64,000 bases of DNA from Bradyrhizobium australiense (GTDB taxonomy: Bacteria; Pseudomonadota; Alphaproteobacteria; Rhizobiales; Xanthobacteraceae), in assembly GCF_013114825.1 (NCBI RefSeq), contig NZ_JAAVLX010000007.1, positions 186,001 through 250,000 on the forward strand. Direction: 5' to 3'. Position 1 is the first letter of the stretch; every line of letters starts with the position of its first letter. The notes under the pieces were generated by a model, which had not been told where the DNA came from, did not search any database, and saw only the letters and a program-made list of their open reading frames with translations. Made by a program: the position numbers and the translations under genes. Shown here piece by piece: positions 49,941 to 58,375 of the stretch.

Positions 49941-51194
49941 ATGGCTCGCGCTCTTGTCCTGGTACTTGATTCCGTCGGTATCGGTGCCGCTCCGGACGCA
50001 GCCCGTTATGGCGACGAGGGCGCCGACACCATAGGTCACATCGCCGAGGTCTGCGCACATGGCCAAGCCGATCGCGCATCCCTGCGCGCAGGTCCGCTTC
50101 GGCTACCGAACCTGGTGGAACTTGGGCTCGGAGAGGCGTCCCGACTTTCGACCGGCTGCGTGCCGCCCGGACTGCAGAGCGATACGCAGCCAATCGGACG
50201 GTATGGCTGCGCTGCGGAAATCTCGAAGGGGAAAGACACGCCGTCGGGTCACTGGGAATTGGCGGGCGTGCCGGTCCTGTTTGACTGGGGCTATTTCCCC
50301 CGCGAAGTTCCGTGCTTCGCCCCGAAGCTCATTTCGGCATTGTGCCAGCAGGCCAATCTGCCCGGAATTCTCGGCAACTGCCACGCGTCCGGCACCGAAA
50401 TCATCGCGAAGCTGGGCGAAGAGCACATCACGTCGGGCAAGCCGATTTGTTACACGTCGGCCGACAGCGTCTTTCAGATTGCCGCGCATGAGGACACCTT
50501 TGGACTTGAGCGGCTCTACGAGCTCTGTACCGTCGCCCGGCGGCTGGTCGATCCACTTCGGATCGGGCGGGTCATCGCTCGGCCATTCGTGGGCTCGTCG
50601 GCCGGGGATTTCGTTCGCACCGGAAACCGGCGCGACTACTCCGTTCCACCGCCTCGCCCGACGATCCTCGACCGAGCGACGCAGGCTGGCCGCTGCGTCT
50701 TTAGCGTCGGCAAGATCGGCGACATATTTGCGCACTGCGGCACTGGACGCGTGCTCAAGGCCAACGGCAACGCCGCATTGTTTGACCGCACGCTTGAAGG
50801 ACTATCCGCCCTGCCGGAAGGCGGACTACTATTTGCAAATTTCATCGATTTCGACAGCCTTCATGGCCATCGCCGTGATCCGGCCGGATACGCCGCCGCG
50901 CTGGAGGCTTTCGATGCCCGCATCCCGGAGATCCGCCGGATGATGCGCGAGGACGATCTCCTGGTTATCACCGCTGATCACGGTTGCGATCCCACCTGGC
51001 GGGGCACCGATCATACGCGTGAGCAGGTTCCCGTGCTGCTGTTTGGACCATCGCTGTCAGCCGGACCGATCGGCCGCCGCGAGACCTTCGCCGACGTCGC
51101 TGCCGCGATAGACGAACATCTGGCGCTGGCCTCGGCGTCGGCGTCGGCGGGAACCGGACGCGACATGCTGCACAGTAGAGCGCCTGCGCTCTGA
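49941..51194 (+). CDS. deoB: phosphopentomutase
   Basis: Protein of 417 aa from ATG 49941, with AGGAGAAG upstream. It interconverts ribose 1- and 5-phosphate (or the deoxy forms). Alkaline-phosphatase superfamily: VLDSVGIGAAPDA with the first metal Asp, KGKDTPSGHWE with the phosphothreonine, SADSVFQIAAHE, DFDSLHGHRRDP and ITADHGCDPTW with metal His and Asp. It ends the first gene train, away from nucleoside salvage genes, which suggests use in making a pentose-1-phosphate for sugar activation. The C-terminal ~25 residues are a variable tail. Confidence 0.93.
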   Translation: MARALVLVLDSVGIGAAPDAARYGDEGADTIGHIAEVCAHGQADRASLRAGPLRLPNLVELGLGEASRLSTGCVPPGLQSDTQPIGRYGCAAEISKGKDTPSGHWELAGVPVLFDWGYFPREVPCFAPKLISALCQQANLPGILGNCHASGTEIIAKLGEEHITSGKPICYTSADSVFQIAAHEDTFGLERLYELCTVARRLVDPLRIGRVIARPFVGSSAGDFVRTGNRRDYSVPPPRPTILDRATQAGRCVFSVGKIGDIFAHCGTGRVLKANGNAALFDRTLEGLSALPEGGLLFANFIDFDSLHGHRRDPAGYAAALEAFDARIPEIRRMMREDDLLVITADHGCDPTWRGTDHTREQVPVLLFGPSLSAGPIGRRETFADVAAAIDEHLALASASASAGTGRDMLHSRAPAL

Positions 51195-51299
51195 CGAGTC
51201 TCGACGCGACTAGCACATGGTCGCGCGACGGTACCCAGTCGCCGTTCGGCGGCTTCGCCCGCCTCTACCATTGGAGAAGGCCTAGACTTCACGAATTCA

Positions 51300-51324
51300 G
51301 GAACAAACAAATTTTCCCCGCGTT
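51300..51324 (+). promoter_or_regulatory. EcfG-type general stress promoter, perfect consensus
   Basis: GGAAC (51300-51304), 16 bases, CGTT (51321-51324). It lies in the only long gap inside the glycan cluster (51195-51457), facing the epimerase gene 134 bases downstream. It shares the 13-mer CAGGAACAAACAA with 40657-40669, upstream of the ino1 gene. Apart from this, the gap shows nothing recognisable. Confidence 0.7.
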
Positions 51325-51457
51325 CGACCGACGTGCGCGCTTCGCGAACCCAATGTCGGCTTCACGACAGAGCGTACCGATCACAGGATCAGAACATTTT
51401 CCGTGATGGCGGCATTCGGGTCCGCCGAGACTAGCAACAGCCGTTTCGGGAGAGACG

Positions 51458-52573
51458 ATGTCAAAGCGCATTTTGATAACCGGGGGTGCCGGTTTTATCG
51501 GCTCCCACTTAACCGACCTTCTGCTTTCGTCCGGCTACTCGGTGCGGGTTTTGGATGCGCTTGCCTCGCAGGTTCACCGAGACGGCACGCCTCCGAACTA
51601 TCTTGACAAGGAAGCAGAACTGATTGTCGGCGATATCAGAAACAGAAGCGATGTCGACCGAGCCCTTGCTGGCATGGATGCCGTCATTCACCTCGCCGCC
51701 GCAGTGGGCGTCGGTCAGAGCATGTACGAGATTTCCTCATACACGAGCACCAACGATCTCGGCACGGCCGTGCTTCTCGAAGCGCTCGCCTCGAAGCCGG
51801 TCGAGAAGCTCGTTTGCGCCTCTTCGATGAGCATCTACGGCGAGGGTCTCGCCAGGCGCAACGACGGAACGACTGTCGCGCCGCAGCAGCGTCCCGTCGA
51901 ACAACTCCGTCGCGGCATCTGGGATGTGCTGGACAGCGATGGCACACCACTGACGCCGCTGCCAACTCCCGAAAGCAAGCAGCCCTCGCTGAGCTCGATC
52001 TATGCGCTCGGCAAGTACAATCAGGAGCGCCAGTGCCTGATCATCGGCGGGGCCTATGGCATTCCGACCGTGGCGCTGCGCTTCTTCAATGTCTACGGAC
52101 CGCGGCAGTCGCTTTCGAACCCATACACCGGAGTGCTCTCGATCTTTGCATCGCGGCTGCTCAACAACCGCCCGCCCCTGATATTCGAGGACGGCAACCA
52201 GTGCCGGGATTTTGTTCATGTGCAGGACGTCGCAGAGGCGTGCAAGCTGGCGCTGGAATGCCGCGAAGGCGCCGACGACGTTTACAATATCGGCTCGGGC
52301 GAATGCCGGACCATCAGCTCCGTCGCCAGCGACCTGGCCCGCGTGACGGGGCGGCCGCGCATCGCGCCGCAGGTGACCGGAAAATACCGCGCGGGCGATA
52401 TCCGCCATTGCGTTGCCGACATCGACAAGGCCCGCAGTCGGCTCGGCTACGTCCCGAAAGTCGATTTCGAGAACGGGCTTGCCCGGCTCGCGCAATGGCT
52501 CGCTGGTCAAGCGGCCGTCGATTCGGTTGAGGCGGCTACGCGCGAGCTGGAGGACCGGGGGCTCGTAGCATGA
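51458..52573 (+). CDS. NAD-dependent epimerase/dehydratase 1
   Basis: Protein of 371 aa with GGGAGAGA before the ATG. Extended SDR: ITGGAGFIGSHLTD binds NAD, HLAAAVGVGQSM, the catalytic Ser in CASSMSIYGEG and YALGK with Tyr and Lys. RFFNVYGPRQ and DFVHVQDVAEA are usual for UDP-sugar 4-epimerases. Which sugar is altered is not readable. First gene of the second train, with a four-base overlap to the next gene. Confidence 0.88.
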   Translation: MSKRILITGGAGFIGSHLTDLLLSSGYSVRVLDALASQVHRDGTPPNYLDKEAELIVGDIRNRSDVDRALAGMDAVIHLAAAVGVGQSMYEISSYTSTNDLGTAVLLEALASKPVEKLVCASSMSIYGEGLARRNDGTTVAPQQRPVEQLRRGIWDVLDSDGTPLTPLPTPESKQPSLSSIYALGKYNQERQCLIIGGAYGIPTVALRFFNVYGPRQSLSNPYTGVLSIFASRLLNNRPPLIFEDGNQCRDFVHVQDVAEACKLALECREGADDVYNIGSGECRTISSVASDLARVTGRPRIAPQVTGKYRAGDIRHCVADIDKARSRLGYVPKVDFENGLARLAQWLAGQAAVDSVEAATRELEDRGLVA

Positions 52574-53664
52574 CCTTCGCCAGTCCCAACATCAAGAACA
52601 CTTCCGAACGCATCCTGGTAACCGGCGGCTGCGGATTTCTTGGCTGCAACATCGCCGCCGGACTGGCCGCACGCGGGCGCAGCGTCGTGGCAATGGACAA
52701 CCTGTCACGACGCGGATCCGAAGAGAACGCGGAGTGGCTGAGGCAGCGATACGGTAACCGTGTTTCGATCGAGATCGCCGATACGCGAGACACGAACGCC
52801 GTCAACGCATTGGCTTCGGCGAGCACCGCCGTCATGCACCTCGCTGCCCAGGTGGCGGTCACCACCAGCCTTGAGGACCCGATTTCGGATTTCGAGATCA
52901 ACGGGCGCGGCACCCTCAACGTCCTGGAGGCGATACGTCGGCACAATCCACGCGCGCCCGTCATCTTCGCATCGACCAACAAGGTCTACGGCAAGTTGCT
53001 CGATCCATCCGAGGTGCGTCGCGTCGACGGCCGTTATGTGCCCGATGAGGCGCGGTTTGCGCATGGCGTGGCCGAGGACACCCTGCTCGATCTGTACAGT
53101 CCCTACGGATGTTCGAAGGGCGTTGCGGATCAGTATGTCCGGGACTACGCGCGCGTGTTCGCCTTGCGCTCGGTCGTGCTGCGGATGAGCTGCGTGTACG
53201 GCCCGCACCAGTTTGGCAATGAGGACCAGGGCTGGATCGCGCACTTTCTGCTCCAGGCCATTCGGCGGCGGCCGATTACGATCTACGGCGACGGTCACCA
53301 GGTCCGCGATGCGCTGTTTGTCGATGACGCCGTCAATGCCTGGATCGCAGCGCTCGACAACATCAACGGCATTTCCGGCCGGATCTTCAATCTGGGCGGC
53401 GGTCCATCCAACGCGATCAGCCTGCGGGACGTGCTCGGGCTCATTACCGAATTACGCGATGATCGGCCGGATGTCCGCTATGCTGCTTGGCGTCCCGGTG
53501 ACCAGCCGTGGTACGTCTCCGACATCCGCGCGGTATCGCAGGCGGTCGAGTGGGAACCACAAGTCTCGGTACCGCAGGGTCTGCACCTTATCGAGCGCTG
53601 GCTGGACAGCCAAGTCAGCGCTAGCGGCGCCTCGACCTCTGAACTGCTGGAGGCCCGGATATGA
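52570..53664 (+). CDS. NAD-dependent epimerase 2, CDP-paratose 2-epimerase-like
   Basis: Protein of 364 aa. The NAD loop is TGGCGFLGCNIA (the usual A-G-F-I-G is C-G-F-L-G here), followed by MHLAAQVAVTTSLEDP, FASTNKVYG, and YSPYGCSK with the Tyr and Lys. The NKVYG, YGCSKG, and CVYGPHQFGNEDQGWIAHF motifs recall CDP-paratose/CDP-tyvelose 2-epimerase. With the nucleotidyltransferase upstream, a CDP-linked deoxysugar is possible, but not proven. A 49-base gap follows before the next gene. Confidence 0.85.
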   Translation: MTFASPNIKNTSERILVTGGCGFLGCNIAAGLAARGRSVVAMDNLSRRGSEENAEWLRQRYGNRVSIEIADTRDTNAVNALASASTAVMHLAAQVAVTTSLEDPISDFEINGRGTLNVLEAIRRHNPRAPVIFASTNKVYGKLLDPSEVRRVDGRYVPDEARFAHGVAEDTLLDLYSPYGCSKGVADQYVRDYARVFALRSVVLRMSCVYGPHQFGNEDQGWIAHFLLQAIRRRPITIYGDGHQVRDALFVDDAVNAWIAALDNINGISGRIFNLGGGPSNAISLRDVLGLITELRDDRPDVRYAAWRPGDQPWYVSDIRAVSQAVEWEPQVSVPQGLHLIERWLDSQVSASGASTSELLEARI

Positions 53665-53713
53665 CGGCCGCAGTTTTCCGCATGGCACGCAGAACTCTCG
53701 CGGAGTTGAGGCC

Positions 53714-54841
53714 ATGACTCCACCGTGTCGAGGATTCCGTGTCTTGATGACGACCGACGCCGTCGGCGGCGTTTGGGTCTACGCCTCGACGCTTGCGCGC
53801 GCGCTGTGTCAAATGGGAATGGAAGTATCGTTGGTGACGCTGGGTCCCGCGCCTCGCGACGATCAACTCGAGACCATTGCCGGCATTTCCGGCCTGACAC
53901 TTGAAATCACCGATCTTGCGCTCGAGTGGCTTGATCCCGAGGGGCGGGATTTTCATCGTGCCGCCGACCGGCTGGCCGCAATCGAGAATCGCGTGGAGCC
54001 GGATGTCGTGCATCTCAACAGCTATCGCGAGGCGACGAGCATCTGGCGTGCCCCCGTTCTCGTTATCGCCCATTCCTGTGTACGTTCCTGGTGGCTTGCC
54101 TGTCGCGGCGAGGAGCCGACGGAGCCGCGCTGGTTCGACTACATAGCCAACGTTCATGCGGGGCTGTCCGCCGCGGATCGGTGGATTGCACCGACGCGGA
54201 GCTTTCGCGACAATATAACCGAGCTTTACCAGCCGGAAAGTGCCGGCCTGGTGATCCATAACGGAGTAGAGGAGCACGCTTCCCGCACAAGGAAGCAGCC
54301 ATTCATCCTCGCTGCCGGCCGGCAATGGGACGAGGCCAAGAACCTGTCAATACTGGCCGACATCGCGCCACGTCTGGCTTGGCCGATCCGGACCAATGGA
54401 CCTCTGGGCATTGGCCGCGAAGATCGGCATGGGGAAAGCTCAGCGGAGTTATCCCATGCCGCGTTGCTCGAAACGATGCGGCGCGCCTCGGTGCTGGCGT
54501 CGCCTGCCGTGTACGAGCCGTTCGGACTTGCCGTGCTCGAGGCAGCGACGGCGGGTTGCGCGCTCGTTTTGTCGGACATTCCATCGTTTCGCGAGCTTTG
54601 GGACGGAGCGGCGCTGTTTGTGGAGCCACGCGATCGGGACGAGTGGCAGGCCGTACTCGCCTGCCTGACCCACAACGACGCCCTTCGGCATGACCTGCAG
54701 AAGCGTGCGGCGCTAAGGGCGCGCCGTTATCGGCTAAAAATAGCGGCCGATGCATATGCCGGACTGTATCGCGAACTCGCAGGCAGCGCCCACGCTGCCG
54801 CGCCGCGGCCCCACAAACAGCTGGCCGAGGTGCAATCATGA
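53714..54841 (+). CDS. GT4-like glycosyltransferase 2
   Basis: Protein of 375 aa from ATG 53714 (GTTGAGG upstream). GT-B fold: N-terminal TTDAVGGVWVYASTLARAL with the glycine-rich acceptor loop, HLNSYREAT, and the donor-site stretch SPAVYEPFGLAVLEAATAGC, in which Glu of YEPFGLAVLE is the conserved EX7E motif. The middle NVHAGLSAADRWIAPTRSF is a usual GT4 linker. Cytoplasmic. Overlaps the next gene by four bases. Confidence 0.87.
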   Translation: MTPPCRGFRVLMTTDAVGGVWVYASTLARALCQMGMEVSLVTLGPAPRDDQLETIAGISGLTLEITDLALEWLDPEGRDFHRAADRLAAIENRVEPDVVHLNSYREATSIWRAPVLVIAHSCVRSWWLACRGEEPTEPRWFDYIANVHAGLSAADRWIAPTRSFRDNITELYQPESAGLVIHNGVEEHASRTRKQPFILAAGRQWDEAKNLSILADIAPRLAWPIRTNGPLGIGREDRHGESSAELSHAALLETMRRASVLASPAVYEPFGLAVLEAATAGCALVLSDIPSFRELWDGAALFVEPRDRDEWQAVLACLTHNDALRHDLQKRAALRARRYRLKIAADAYAGLYRELAGSAHAAAPRPHKQLAEVQS

Positions 54842-55983
54842 AATTCGTGATGTTCTATCATTCGCTGGTGTCGTGCTGGAATCACGGCAATGCTCATTTC
54901 CTGCGCGGCATCGCACGCGAGCTCCTCCATCTCGGACACAACGTCACGATTTACGAGCCGCACGATGGCTGGAGCCGGCTCAACGCGTTACGCGACGGCG
55001 GGGAAGAATATTTGCGGGAATCGGCGCAACTTGTGCCGGGTGCAGACCTCCGGACGTACGATCTGGCGACATTGGAGCTCGACCAGGCGCTCGACCAGGC
55101 CGATGTCGTTGTCGTGCACGAATGGAACGACCCCTTTCTGATCGAGAGGCTCGGCACTAGACGCCGCAACGGCGGGCGTTTTCTGCTGTTGTTCCATGAC
55201 ACGCATCACCGTGCGGTGACGGCATCAAGCCAGATCGGCAACTTTCAGCTTAGTGACTACGATGCAATTCTCGCCTTCGGCGAGGTACTGCAGCAGCTCT
55301 ATCAACGCCTGGGTTGGGGCCGCAGGGCCTTCACCTGGCATGAGGCCGCCGACGTCGCGCTGTTTCGTCCGCAGCCGCACGCGGCAAAGGAAATCGACCT
55401 GATATGGGTCGGCAACTGGGGCGACGATGAGCGCGATCAGGAATTGCAGGAATTCCTCGTCCAGCCGGCCGTGGAGACGGGAGTTAAAACGCAAGTGTTC
55501 GGCGTGCGCTATCCCGACGAGGTGCGGGAACAATTGCGGACCGCTCGCATCGAATTCCGCGGCTGGCTTCCCAACCATCGCGTGCCGGACGCATTTGCCC
55601 GCGCGCTCATGACCATACACGTGCCTCGCCGCCCCTACGTCGAGACGCTACCCGGCATTCCCACCATCCGAGTATTTGAGGCTCTCGCCTGCGGAATTCC
55701 ACTGATCAGCGCACCGTGGAATGACGCGGAAGGGCTGTTTCCTCCGGAAAGCTTCGTCACGGTGAAGAACCGCGAAGCGGCGAGTGCAGCCCTCCGGGCG
55801 CTGGCGCAGGACGACGATTTCGCCGCCGAGACTGCACGCAGGGGCTTGGCGGCGATTCGCGCGCGCCACACATGCGCGCATCGTGCGCAGGAACTGCTTT
55901 GTATCGTAGAGATCCTCGGCGGGAAACGAAATCCGGCGCGCGCCGATCTCAGCCGCGCAATTGAACAAGTGGTCTCATCATGA
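54838..55983 (+). CDS. CgeB-like glycosyltransferase 2
   Basis: Protein of 381 aa. N-terminus MFYHSLVSCWNHGNAHFLRG and the later RVFEALACGIPLISAPWNDAEGLFP place it in the same group as the enzymes at 42421, 55980 and 57068, though more distant from them. HDTHHRAVTA in the middle is special to this copy. Overlaps on both sides by four bases. Cytoplasmic; donor and acceptor unknown. Confidence 0.82.
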   Translation: MKFVMFYHSLVSCWNHGNAHFLRGIARELLHLGHNVTIYEPHDGWSRLNALRDGGEEYLRESAQLVPGADLRTYDLATLELDQALDQADVVVVHEWNDPFLIERLGTRRRNGGRFLLLFHDTHHRAVTASSQIGNFQLSDYDAILAFGEVLQQLYQRLGWGRRAFTWHEAADVALFRPQPHAAKEIDLIWVGNWGDDERDQELQEFLVQPAVETGVKTQVFGVRYPDEVREQLRTARIEFRGWLPNHRVPDAFARALMTIHVPRRPYVETLPGIPTIRVFEALACGIPLISAPWNDAEGLFPPESFVTVKNREAASAALRALAQDDDFAAETARRGLAAIRARHTCAHRAQELLCIVEILGGKRNPARADLSRAIEQVVSS

Positions 55984-57071
55984 AGATCGCCTTTTTCGGA
56001 TCGAGCCTGGTGTCATCGTACTGGAACGGTGCTGCGACCTACTACCGCGGCTTACTCAAGGCGCTCGCCACGCTTGGCCAGGAGATCACCTTCTATGAGC
56101 CTGATGCGTTCGAGCGCCAGCAGCATCGCGACATTCCCGATCCGGATTGGGCGCGCGTGGTGGTCTATCCGGCGACTGACGACGGTTGGCGCCGCGCCCT
56201 GGAGGAAGCGGTGCGCGAAGCCGATTTGATTGCCAAGGCGAGTGGCGTCGGCGTTTTCGACGAGGAGCTTGATTTGGCCGTGGCCGAACTCGCTCACACC
56301 GGACTGATGACAGTCTACTGGGATGTCGACGCTCCGGCGACGTTGGAGAGCATGACTATTGACACCCTTCATCATCTGCACCGGACGATTCCACGCCATG
56401 ACCTGGTCCTCACCTATGGTGGGGGCGACCAGGTGGTTGAGCGCTACCGCCGTTTCGGCGCGCGCCAATGCATTCCCGTCTACAATGCGGCAGATCCCCA
56501 GACCCATCATCCTGCTCCGCGCCGGAACGACTATACATGCGACCTCAGCTTCCTCGGCAACCGGCTTCCGGACCGTGAGGCCAGAGTCGACGAGTTTTTT
56601 CTTGCTCCCGCGCAAGTGCTTCCCGGCCGCAAATTCCTGCTTGGCGGCGCGGGCTGGGACGACAAACCGGTGCCGGCAAACGTCTCCGTCGCAGGTCACG
56701 TCGGCAGTGGCGAACACAATGCCTTCTTTTGCTCCGGCTTGGCCACGCTAAACATCAATCGCGACAGCATGGCGAAGATAGGCTTCTCTCCACCGACGCG
56801 CATCTTTGAAGCGGCCGCTGCTGGCGCATGCATCATTACCGACGCGTGGGACGGCATCGCCGATTTCCTCGAACCCGGAATGGAGATCCTCGTCGCCCGC
56901 GACAGCCGGGATGTCGTCGAACTTCTCGAAGGCTTGCGGCCTGAACAGGCGAAGCGCATCGGTGAGGCCGCACGCCGGCGCATCCTGGATCAGCACACCT
57001 ACACCCAGAGGGCACAGCAGGTGATGGAGGTCTTGAACCTCGCAATAAGCAGCAGAGAGGCAGCGGAATGA
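55980..57071 (+). CDS. CgeB-like glycosyltransferase 3
   Basis: Protein of 363 aa. Starts with AFFGSSLVSSYWNGAATYYRG and has FYEPD where the other copies have FERD or YEPH. The C-terminal donor block is RIFEAAAAGACIITDAWDGIADFL with EILVARD, as in copy 1. Overlaps the flanking genes by four bases. In this protein DVDAPATLESM matches DLDTPVTLSRL and DIDTPVTLSQL in copies 1 and 4, a shared substrate-loop candidate. Confidence 0.83.
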   Translation: MKIAFFGSSLVSSYWNGAATYYRGLLKALATLGQEITFYEPDAFERQQHRDIPDPDWARVVVYPATDDGWRRALEEAVREADLIAKASGVGVFDEELDLAVAELAHTGLMTVYWDVDAPATLESMTIDTLHHLHRTIPRHDLVLTYGGGDQVVERYRRFGARQCIPVYNAADPQTHHPAPRRNDYTCDLSFLGNRLPDREARVDEFFLAPAQVLPGRKFLLGGAGWDDKPVPANVSVAGHVGSGEHNAFFCSGLATLNINRDSMAKIGFSPPTRIFEAAAAGACIITDAWDGIADFLEPGMEILVARDSRDVVELLEGLRPEQAKRIGEAARRRILDQHTYTQRAQQVMEVLNLAISSREAAE

Positions 57072-58168
57072 AGCTCGACATCGTGATGTTCGGACTTTCC
57101 ATTACCTCCTCTTGGGGTAATGGTCATGCCACGACCTATCGCGCACTGATCAAAGCACTCGCCGCACGAGGCCACCGGATCACCTTCCTCGAGCGCGATG
57201 TGCCCTGGTATCGCGACCACCGGGATCTGACGAGTTCGCCGCATTGCCGGATCAAGCTTTATGACTCATTGAGGGACGCATCACAGCACTATGGCTCGAT
57301 GGTGGCCGCCGCTGACGTTGTCGTACTTGGCTCGTTCGTTCCCGACGGCGCCGCTCTGGGCGACTGGATCACCAGCATCGCTCGTGGCGTCACCGCCTTC
57401 TACGATATCGATACACCGGTGACGCTGAGCCAGCTGGCGACCAACAGCTCGGCGTGTATCAGTCCCTCGCTCATTCCCCGTTTTGACCTGTACCTTTCGT
57501 TCACGGGTGGCCCTATCCTGCAACTGATAAAGGGAATGTACGGCAGTCCGCGGGCACGTGCGCTCTATTGCGCCGTAGACGTGGACGTTCACAAGCGAGT
57601 CAGAGTCCCGACGCAGTGGACGCTGGGTTACATCGGCACCTACAGCGATGACCGGCAGCCGCTGCTGGAGGAGCTTCTCTTGGAACCCGCCCGGCGATTG
57701 CCGAAACACGACTTCGTTGTGGTGGGGGCGCAATACCCCAGCACACTGACCTGGCCGGAGAATGTTCGGCACATCGAGCATCTGCCGCCGGGCTCACACG
57801 CGAAATTCTATTGCAGTCTTCGCTACACATTGAACTTGACCCGGCAGCACATGGCGGCGGCCGGATATTCGCCGAGCGTTCGGCTGTTCGAAGCAGCAGC
57901 ATGCGGCGTTCCGGTCATCAGCGATTGCTGGCCCGGTATCGAGGAATTCTTCGTCCCCGAACGCGAGATCCTTCTCGCCAGTAGCGCCAATGACGTCGTG
58001 AATATGCTTTCCAAAACCGGCGAACTCGAGCACCGTAAGCTTGCAGCCGCGGCGCACGAGCGCGTGCTCAAGAACCACACGGCTGAAATTCGCGCAGCCG
58101 AGTTTGAAGGATACCTCAAGGAGGTGATCAGCCAGCCTGCAAACGCACCGTCGGTCGAAGCGGTATAG
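57068..58168 (+). CDS. CgeB-like glycosyltransferase 4
   Basis: Protein of 366 aa, last gene of the second train. It is the closest relative of copy 1 at 42421: SSWGNGHATTYRAL, FLERDVPWY, FYDIDTPVTLSQL, the middle YIGTYSDDRQ and RLFEAAACGVPVISDCWPGIEEFF. The two are probably products of an old duplication. After the stop a 207-base gap contains an EcfG-like promoter for the next gene. Confidence 0.84.
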   Translation: MKLDIVMFGLSITSSWGNGHATTYRALIKALAARGHRITFLERDVPWYRDHRDLTSSPHCRIKLYDSLRDASQHYGSMVAAADVVVLGSFVPDGAALGDWITSIARGVTAFYDIDTPVTLSQLATNSSACISPSLIPRFDLYLSFTGGPILQLIKGMYGSPRARALYCAVDVDVHKRVRVPTQWTLGYIGTYSDDRQPLLEELLLEPARRLPKHDFVVVGAQYPSTLTWPENVRHIEHLPPGSHAKFYCSLRYTLNLTRQHMAAAGYSPSVRLFEAAACGVPVISDCWPGIEEFFVPEREILLASSANDVVNMLSKTGELEHRKLAAAAHERVLKNHTAEIRAAEFEGYLKEVISQPANAPSVEAV

Positions 58169-58214
58169 GTGGCCAAGATCCGGCGCGTTCCGGCACTTGC
58201 CACCGTTACCAAAT

Positions 58215-58228
58215 GTCAAAACTTTGAC
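58215..58228. promoter_or_regulatory. inverted repeat GTCAAA-N2-TTTGAC
   Basis: Two exact complementary 6-base arms (58215-58220 and 58223-58228), two bases apart, 30 bases before the EcfG-like GGAAC and about 150 before the epimerase gene. Spacing fits a helix-turn-helix dimer site. No regulator gene is adjacent. Confidence 0.35.
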
Positions 58229-58256
58229 GTATTCGGCGCGAAGCCACGGTGAAGCA

Positions 58257-58281
58257 GGAACAGTCGGGCGCAATAATTGTT
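58257..58281 (+). promoter_or_regulatory. EcfG-like promoter upstream of the UXS-like gene
   Basis: GGAAC at 58257-58261 and TGTT at 58278-58281, spacing 16. The -10 has T in place of C, as in the sites at 28159 and 35658. The gene start is ~95 bases downstream. Confidence 0.48.
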
Positions 58282-58375
58282 TGTACCTTGTAGCCATGCA
58301 CAAGCCGGGCAATTTCAGTCAAGTTGACTCGGCGCAAGTATGGTCGTGAGTTGCAAACAAATGAAAGGACGCGCA

